A stretch of DNA of 15,874 nt from JAYEKL01 sp034660995 (lineage in GTDB: Bacteria > Patescibacteriota > Minisyncoccia > JAHIHE01 > JAGLIN01), in contig JAYEKL010000052.1 of the NCBI GenBank assembly GCA_034660995.1, positions 1 to 15,874 of the forward strand. Direction: 5' to 3'. The position numbers were made by a program, and so were the translations under genes. The notes under the pieces were generated by a model, which was not told the origin of the DNA, searched no databases, and saw nothing but the letters and a program-made list of their open reading frames with translations. Below are positions 12,095-15,874 of the stretch, one piece after another; position 1 is the first letter of the stretch; every line of letters starts with the position of its first letter.

Positions 12095-12186
12095 CGATGC
12101 TCGCGCTTTGCGTTTGTGTTGAAAACCTAATTTATTTAAAAATCACATCTGTAAATAATGCTTTTTAGTGCCATCATTCTTACTAA

Positions 12187-12215
12187 ATAATACTATTTTA
12201 AACGGAATTAGTCAA
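12187..12215 (-). promoter_or_regulatory. lysS promoter
   Basis: Minus-strand TTGACT (12215-12210), 17-bp spacer, TATTAT (12192-12187); each box is 5/6. The -35 box shares bases with the T tract of the greA terminator, so the lysS unit begins exactly where the greA unit ends. Confidence 0.6.
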
Positions 12216-12246
12216 AAAAATATGTCTTAAACATTTTAAGACATAT
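12214..12246 (-). terminator. Intrinsic terminator of greA
   Basis: On the minus strand a 12-bp perfect stem (12246-12235 with 12231-12220, core ATATGTCTTAAA) and a 3-nt loop are followed by seven T residues (12220-12214). It lies about 50 bp after the greA stop codon. Confidence 0.85.
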
Positions 12247-12295
12247 TATCTGAAAGTTAGTTGCTAAACTGAAATTCTTATTTTAACAATGATAA

Positions 12296-12757
12296 TTATT
12301 TTGATTCTAGGATTAAATACTCAACCTTTCCCTTAGGAGTCTCAACTTTAACTTTATCGTTTACTTTATGCCCAAGAAAAGACATAGCAAGTGGGGTCTC
12401 GTTTGAAATTTTTCCTTCGGATGGGTTTGCTTCATTAGAACCGACAATAGTAAAAACTCGTTCAGTTTTATCACTACGCACTTTTATAGTAGAACCGATA
12501 TTTACAATGTCAGAATTAGCATGACGATTGTCAATCATTTCAGCGTTCTTAAGCGTTTCTTCCATATCCGCAATTTTTCCTTCATTAAGCGCTTGTTGCT
12601 CTTTTGCTTCTGAATATTCCGCATTTTCGCTTAAATCTCCTAATTCTTTTGCGGCCTGAATTCTTCTTGATATTTCTTGTCTTTTCTCTGTCTTAAGATA
12701 ATCAAAATCTTCCTTTAATTTTTTTAAACCCTCTGCTGTTATAAATTGTTTAGTCAT
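12296..12757 (-). CDS. greA: Transcription elongation factor GreA
   Basis: Rescues backtracked RNA polymerase by stimulating its intrinsic transcript cleavage. The N-terminal coiled coil (about 1-75) carries the tip DLSENAEYSEAKEQQ, with acidic residues D41 and E44 at the positions known from Escherichia coli GreA. The FKBP-like C-terminal domain (about 80-153) contains GSTIKVR and the typical ISNETPLAMSFLGHKVND. Length 153 is standard. It is a single-gene unit: promoter at 12817-12844, leader hairpin at 12782-12802, terminator at 12214-12246. No SD is present; the sequence before the ATG is an A-rich run. Confidence 0.95.
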   Translation of the reverse strand: MTKQFITAEGLKKLKEDFDYLKTEKRQEISRRIQAAKELGDLSENAEYSEAKEQQALNEGKIADMEETLKNAEMIDNRHANSDIVNIGSTIKVRSDKTERVFTIVGSNEANPSEGKISNETPLAMSFLGHKVNDKVKVETPKGKVEYLILESK

Positions 12758-12776
12758 TTTTTTTGTTTTATCAATT

Positions 12777-12802
12777 AAAAATGCCCCGAAATCATGCGGG
12801 CA
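12777..12802 (-). terminator. Terminator-like hairpin in the greA leader
   Basis: On the minus strand TGCCC (12802-12798), a 11-nt loop and GGGCA (12786-12782) are followed by five T residues (12781-12777). It lies downstream of the greA promoter and upstream of the ATG. It could act as an attenuator of greA or as a terminator for read-through from the upstream gene. The stem is short. Confidence 0.5.
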
Positions 12803-12816
12803 AAATTACTGGTACT

Positions 12817-12844
12817 ATGGTATCACATTAAAAATGTATGTCAA
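12817..12844 (-). promoter_or_regulatory. greA promoter with extended -10
   Basis: TTGACA (12844-12839) perfect, 16-bp spacer, TACCAT (12822-12817, 4/6) preceded by TG one base upstream, the extended -10 arrangement. Expected start near 12810 gives a leader of about 53 nt. Confidence 0.6.
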
Positions 12845-12877
12845 TAGCCAATATTGGCTGAAATAAGGTAAAAATAT

Positions 12878-13906
12878 TTATTCTTCTATTGCATTTGGAA
12901 AATTTTTCTTTATAGTATTTTCCATTTCGTCTAGCGAATTATGAAAACTGATAAAATTTTCATTATCTTTCATAATATTTTTTTCATCAAGAGAATCTGT
13001 TTGTTCTCTTAATGAATTTAGCAGTTCTGTAAAAATATCTATTTTAACTTTGTCATTTTCATCTTTTTTATTTTCTTCTGTACAGCTTATTGTCTCTAAT
13101 AAGTTTATAAGCTTGTTTAAGGAGATTCGTAAGGCAAGTATAGGAATATTGTTAAACTGTTTTTTTACAATTTTTCCCTCTTTAATTGTTATACCGTAAT
13201 CAATTGTAACTCCTCCCTGCTTATTTTCAAATTCAACTTTATCTAATTTGTCTTCATATAACGGACTTTCCTCTTTCGCGCTGATTTCATCAAACGCGCA
13301 AACAATGTTTCCATTATTTTTGTTTATAATAATATTATCTATGCCATTTTGATAATCGTCAGATTTTGCAGCTCTGACAATAATAAAATCAGATCCTAAT
13401 AATTCATTGCATAGAACAGTTTTTGCTTTTTCCCAAAGAGCGCCGAATGTTCTTTGTTTGTCTTCGTTGAATTGTTCCAGTATTGCGTCAACTGCTTTCT
13501 GATTGTCAGGCGAATTCCAAAATATTTCGTTTTCTTCGGAGTGTTTTTTTAAAATTTCGTCAATCTCATCTTTGGAAAAATTTTTATCGCTTTGTAATAA
13601 ATATTCTTCTATTGATTTTTCTCCTCTTTCAACCCATCTTCTCTCTCTGTTTCTTGTCATCTTATTGTGTTTTTTTCTTGTTTTAGTATCATAGAGTCCT
13701 CCTTCTCTTTTTAATCCAAACGATGCTTGATTTAATGTTCCGTCTTTATTAATTAGGTCTTTCTCGGTAACAGGATACTTCTCAATTATATTTTGAGACA
13801 TAAGTTCTAGTGATTCGTTTAAAACCTTTAGCCAATTATCTTTTTTACGTTCTAGATTATTAGGAGTATTTTCAATGTGAGAATCGAACATTTTAAATTC
13901 TAGCAT
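12878..13906 (-). CDS. Conserved-looking hypothetical protein next to parB
   Basis: A 342-residue protein I cannot name. The first 130 residues are helical and highly charged, with a very basic stretch at about 75-95 (KTRKKHNKMTRNRERRWVERG) that could bind nucleic acid. A probable folded core spans about 150-262. It holds FIIVRAAKSDDYQNGIDN (174-191), a beta-type IIIN..NGNIVCAFDEIS (192-209) and later VTIDYGITIKEGKI and PILALRISL. The D...G-I-D...FDE pattern resembles the strand-and-acid layout of some nuclease folds, but a clear PD-(D/E)XK signature is not there. The C-terminal 80 residues are again charged helices. No signal peptide or membrane helix. It follows parB after 26 bp, so it is probably in the parAB transcript. 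A second ATG lies at 13891. Confidence 0.7.
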   Translation of the reverse strand: MLEFKMFDSHIENTPNNLERKKDNWLKVLNESLELMSQNIIEKYPVTEKDLINKDGTLNQASFGLKREGGLYDTKTRKKHNKMTRNRERRWVERGEKSIEEYLLQSDKNFSKDEIDEILKKHSEENEIFWNSPDNQKAVDAILEQFNEDKQRTFGALWEKAKTVLCNELLGSDFIIVRAAKSDDYQNGIDNIIINKNNGNIVCAFDEISAKEESPLYEDKLDKVEFENKQGGVTIDYGITIKEGKIVKKQFNNIPILALRISLNKLINLLETISCTEENKKDENDKVKIDIFTELLNSLREQTDSLDEKNIMKDNENFISFHNSLDEMENTIKKNFPNAIEE

Positions 13907-13932
13907 AAACTTTAATTTATTTCTATAAAAAA

Positions 13933-14811
13933 TTAATTTAAAATTTTTACAATTTTCTTAAACTCCTCCTCTGAAAAAAAATCAATTGTAATTTTTCCCG
14001 AAGTACCTCTTTTTTTAATTTTTACTTTAGTGCCAAGTTTTTGTTGTATTTTGTCTTCCATGTCCTGAAGACGCGGGTCAATTTGTTTTACTATTTTTCT
14101 TTTGTGAGTATGTATCGTAACTTCCCTAACTTTATTTTCAGTATCTCTAACAGTAAGATTATTTTTTAAAATTAATTTATATAATGCTCGTTGCTTTTCT
14201 TGGTTTTCTAATCCTAAGATCGCTCTGGCATGTCCTTCAGTTATTTTCTCTTTAATGATTCCACGTTGAATTTCAACTGGAAGATCTAAAAGTCTTACTA
14301 TATTTGCAATTGCAGATCTGCTTTTTCCAGACTTTTTTGCGACTTCTTTTTGAGTTAAGCTAAATTCAGTTTGAAGTTTCTGATATGCTTTTGCCTCTTC
14401 AATTGAATTAAGATTGTGTCTTTGGATATTTTCTATTAGAGCAAGTTCTAGCTTTTCTTGATTTGTTGCTGAACGAATAATTGCCGGTATTTTCTTGATT
14501 TTTACTAGTTTTGTAGCCTGAAGTCTTCTTTCTCCAGCAATAAGTTCATATTTATGATTGTCTATCTTTGTAACAAGTATTGGTTGAATAACACCATGTT
14601 CTTTTATAGATTCTGACAGTTCTTTTAAATTATCTCCATCAAAATAATATCTTGGCTGGTTGGGATTTGGAACAATGTTTTCAGTTGGAATTTCTATTAC
14701 CTCATTAAGGGTAGAAGATTTTTTTTCTTCTGAAAGAACGTTATTTTCTTTATTTAATTTGTTTGGGATTAAAGACGACAGTCCCGTTCCTAAACTAGTT
14801 TTTTTCATCAT
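13933..14811 (-). CDS. parB: Chromosome-partition protein ParB
   Basis: CTP-dependent DNA clamp that loads at parS sites and works with ParA to segregate the origin region. The N-terminal ParA-interaction peptide is typical (KKTSLGTGLSSLIP, 3-16). The ParB/Srx CTPase domain follows with NPNQPRYYF (49-57), LIAGERRLQA (90-99) containing GERR at 93-96, and ENIQRHNLN (127-135) in place of the usual ENIQREDLN. The helix-turn-helix for parS is at about 152-171 (LTQKEVAKKSGKSRSAIANI). The C-terminal dimerisation segment ends at 292. Two ATGs are adjacent (14811 and 14808), and either may be used. It is preceded by a 211-bp gap from parA, more than usual for this pair, and no SD is seen. Confidence 0.95.
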   Translation of the reverse strand: MMKKTSLGTGLSSLIPNKLNKENNVLSEEKKSSTLNEVIEIPTENIVPNPNQPRYYFDGDNLKELSESIKEHGVIQPILVTKIDNHKYELIAGERRLQATKLVKIKKIPAIIRSATNQEKLELALIENIQRHNLNSIEEAKAYQKLQTEFSLTQKEVAKKSGKSRSAIANIVRLLDLPVEIQRGIIKEKITEGHARAILGLENQEKQRALYKLILKNNLTVRDTENKVREVTIHTHKRKIVKQIDPRLQDMEDKIQQKLGTKVKIKKRGTSGKITIDFFSEEEFKKIVKILN

Positions 14812-14821
14812 AATAAAATCA

Positions 14822-14853
14822 TTTTAACATTTTAACATGCTAACATTTTAAGA
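14822..14853. repeat. Octamer tandem array upstream of parB
   Basis: TTTTAACA, TTTTAACA, TGCTAACA, TTTTAAGA in tandem, ending 10 bp before the parB start codon. It would occupy the parB leader and is too AT-rich to resemble a parS site. Confidence 0.75.
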
Positions 14854-14915
14854 TTAAATTTTGTACACACGAAAAAAGAATATTACATTTATACTCCATT
14901 GCTTAAATAATCTTG

Positions 14916-15012
14916 TATAATACGCCGTAGCTTTATACTAAAAATCAACTAATCTTGAATAAAGATAAATACTATCTTAAAATAACAAGATTGGAATTAT
15001 AAAAGCGGAGGA
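14916..15012 (+). other. Possible small plus-strand transcript between parA and parB
   Basis: This gap (14812-15022) has no gene. It holds a perfect TATAAT (14916-14921) inside the symmetric GTATAATAC, so a -10 can be read on either strand; no good -35 is seen. Downstream is a two-part stem: AATCTTG (14951-14957) with CAAGATT (14986-14992), enclosing AAGATA (14962-14967) with TATCTT (14973-14978). A GGAGGAG (15006-15012) follows, but no start codon lies at usable distance. An RNA from here would run into the parA 3' end as antisense. On the minus strand the same stem would be part of the parA-parB transcript. Confidence 0.25.
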
Positions 15013-15022
15013 GTATAAAATT

Positions 15023-15787
15023 CTAAATTTTAGATTCCATTCCGATTATCTCTCTTGCTAAGTAATCATAAGCTCTTGCTCCCGCGCTGTTTGGGTCGTA
15101 TTGTAAAATAGTTTTTCCAAAGCTTGGCGCTTCAGCAAGCGCAACATTTCTTGGAATTACAGCATCAAATACATATCCAGGGAAATGCTTTCTGACTTCC
15201 TTTTCAACTTGATGCGCAAGTTGGTTTCTTTTGTCATACATCGTTAAAACTGCGCCCATAATCTCCAAATCTTCCTTAAGATTTGTTTTGATTAGATCTA
15301 TTGAATTTAATAGCTGGCTCAATCCTTCTAGAGCGTAATATTCACACTGAATTGGCACTATGATCCTATCGGATGCTGCAAGACTGTTTACGGTCAAAAG
15401 TCCTAAACTTGGAGGACAATCAATTAAGACATAGTCATAATCATCTTTGATATTTTTTATTGCGTTATAAAATTTAAATTCTCTTTCTGTTGCTTCAACA
15501 AGTTCAACCGTTGCTCCTGCTAGGTCTTGTGTTGCGGGAACAATATCAAATCCTAATAAAGATGTTCTCATAATAGTATCTTGAAGAAATACTTTTCCAG
15601 AAATAACGTCGTAAATATTCTTTTCTATATTTTCTGGTCTAAATCCGATACCTGTGGTTGCGTTTGCTTGTGGGTCCATATCAATCAATAGAACTTTTTT
15701 GCCATGCGACACCAAACAAGCCCCCAGATTTACGGTGGTTGTTGATTTTCCTACTCCCCCTTTTTGGTTTACTAATGAAATTATCAT
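15023..15787 (-). CDS. parA: Chromosome-partition ATPase ParA/Soj
   Basis: Deviant-Walker ATPase that forms dynamic nucleoid-bound dimers and moves ParB-parS complexes. From ATG 15787 the protein is 254 residues and starts MIISLVNQKGGVGKST with the deviant Walker A at 9-16. Next come LLIDMDPQ (33-40, signature Asp) and VLIDCPPSLGLLTVNSL (Walker B). IPVQCEYYALEGLSQLL-like sequence follows (here IQCEYYALEGL). I reject the upstream ATG at 15829 because the promoter TTGTCA-N17-TATAAT (15822-15794) would then lie inside the gene, and the ParA family begins at MII. The TATAAT ends 7 bp before the ATG, so transcription should start at or within 1-2 nt of the codon: a leaderless mRNA. The stop codon is TAG. 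Confidence 0.95.
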   Translation of the reverse strand: MIISLVNQKGGVGKSTTTVNLGACLVSHGKKVLLIDMDPQANATTGIGFRPENIEKNIYDVISGKVFLQDTIMRTSLLGFDIVPATQDLAGATVELVEATEREFKFYNAIKNIKDDYDYVLIDCPPSLGLLTVNSLAASDRIIVPIQCEYYALEGLSQLLNSIDLIKTNLKEDLEIMGAVLTMYDKRNQLAHQVEKEVRKHFPGYVFDAVIPRNVALAEAPSFGKTILQYDPNSAGARAYDYLAREIIGMESKI

Positions 15788-15793
15788 AATTTT

Positions 15794-15822
15794 ATTATAG
15801 TATATGTATCGTTTGTTGACAA
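15794..15822 (-). promoter_or_regulatory. parA promoter giving a leaderless mRNA
   Basis: Minus-strand TTGTCA (15822-15817, 5/6), exactly 17 bp, then a perfect TATAAT (15799-15794). The ATG at 15787 lies at the expected transcription start. A plus-strand TTGACA (15816-15821) overlaps the -35 box and has a weak TATTGT 18 bp on, so a divergent promoter leaving the window is possible. Confidence 0.8.
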
Positions 15823-15874
15823 ATGACATTAGATTGTTGTATTGTTAGTAAGAAGTTTGTAAAGTTATAAAGTA

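Noticed and set aside
11734..12168. Plus-strand 144-residue frame
   Set aside because: Antisense to the lysS start and its leader; low-complexity hydrophobic translation and no initiation signals.
12024..12187. T-box or other riboswitch in the lysS leader
   Set aside because: No T-box sequence or terminator/antiterminator pair; the palindrome looks like a dispersed repeat.
14812..15022. parS site between parA and parB
   Set aside because: No match to the TGTTNCACGTGAAACA type palindrome and no CACGTG core was seen here.
15788..15829. N-terminal extension of parA to ATG 15829
   Set aside because: It would place a near-consensus promoter in the coding region and add residues not seen in ParA proteins.
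1..15874. Alternative genetic code (UGA as glycine, as in some Patescibacteria)
   Set aside because: All conserved genes read through with the standard bacterial code without internal UGA.

Overview
This AT-rich window looks like a chromosomal segment from a Candidate Phyla Radiation (Patescibacteria) bacterium. Two protein features point to that group from general knowledge of the families: the atypical SerRS motif 3 (NNTALPSVR) and the membrane-anchored MurF-type ligase. The other signs are small intergenic gaps, near absence of Shine-Dalgarno sites on the main strand, and many short repeats inside genes. No database search was possible, so the lineage is an inference. Every reading frame uses the standard bacterial code, and UGA is not needed as a sense codon.

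Almost everything is on the minus strand, so it reads right to left. First come parA (start reset to 15787; transcript probably leaderless) and parB, then an unidentified 342-residue protein. Next are greA, with its own promoter, leader hairpin and terminator; lysS, whose promoter overlaps the greA terminator; a small TagD/RibL-type nucleotidyltransferase; and serS. An alpha/beta hydrolase follows. A cell-envelope block then runs murF, a DegT-family aminotransferase, femAB and ftsQ, followed by a small possible DNA-binding protein. After a break comes gltX, cut by the left edge. The logical groups are chromosome partition, transcription and aminoacyl-tRNA supply, and peptidoglycan synthesis with division.

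Two genes face the other way, a Cys-rich zinc-finger-like protein at 1351-1815 and a 65-residue two-helix membrane protein at 7379-7576. Each has its own TTGACA-type promoter, a strong Shine-Dalgarno and its own downstream hairpin. They look like self-contained single-gene cassettes dropped between minus-strand genes.

The most unusual content is a set of short repeats and palindromes, many lying in frame inside conserved genes. murF carries four: a composite palindromic insert, a dRS3-like ATTCCC-N8-GGGAAT palindrome, a heptamer array, and an insert ending in the word ATGGAGCCA. The hydrolase carries a second composite insert with the same modules in the same order, plus a small hairpin. gltX shares the murF heptamer. 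femAB holds four perfect 7-bp copies, and the ftsQ start codon sits in another 7-bp array. Intergenic regions hold a long imperfect hairpin (9979-10068) and GTAGAG-type palindromes. Together these resemble a Rickettsia-palindromic-element-like or cyanobacterial-STRR-like repeat load, here tolerated inside housekeeping proteins.

No tRNA, rRNA, CRISPR array, transposase or parS site was recognised.
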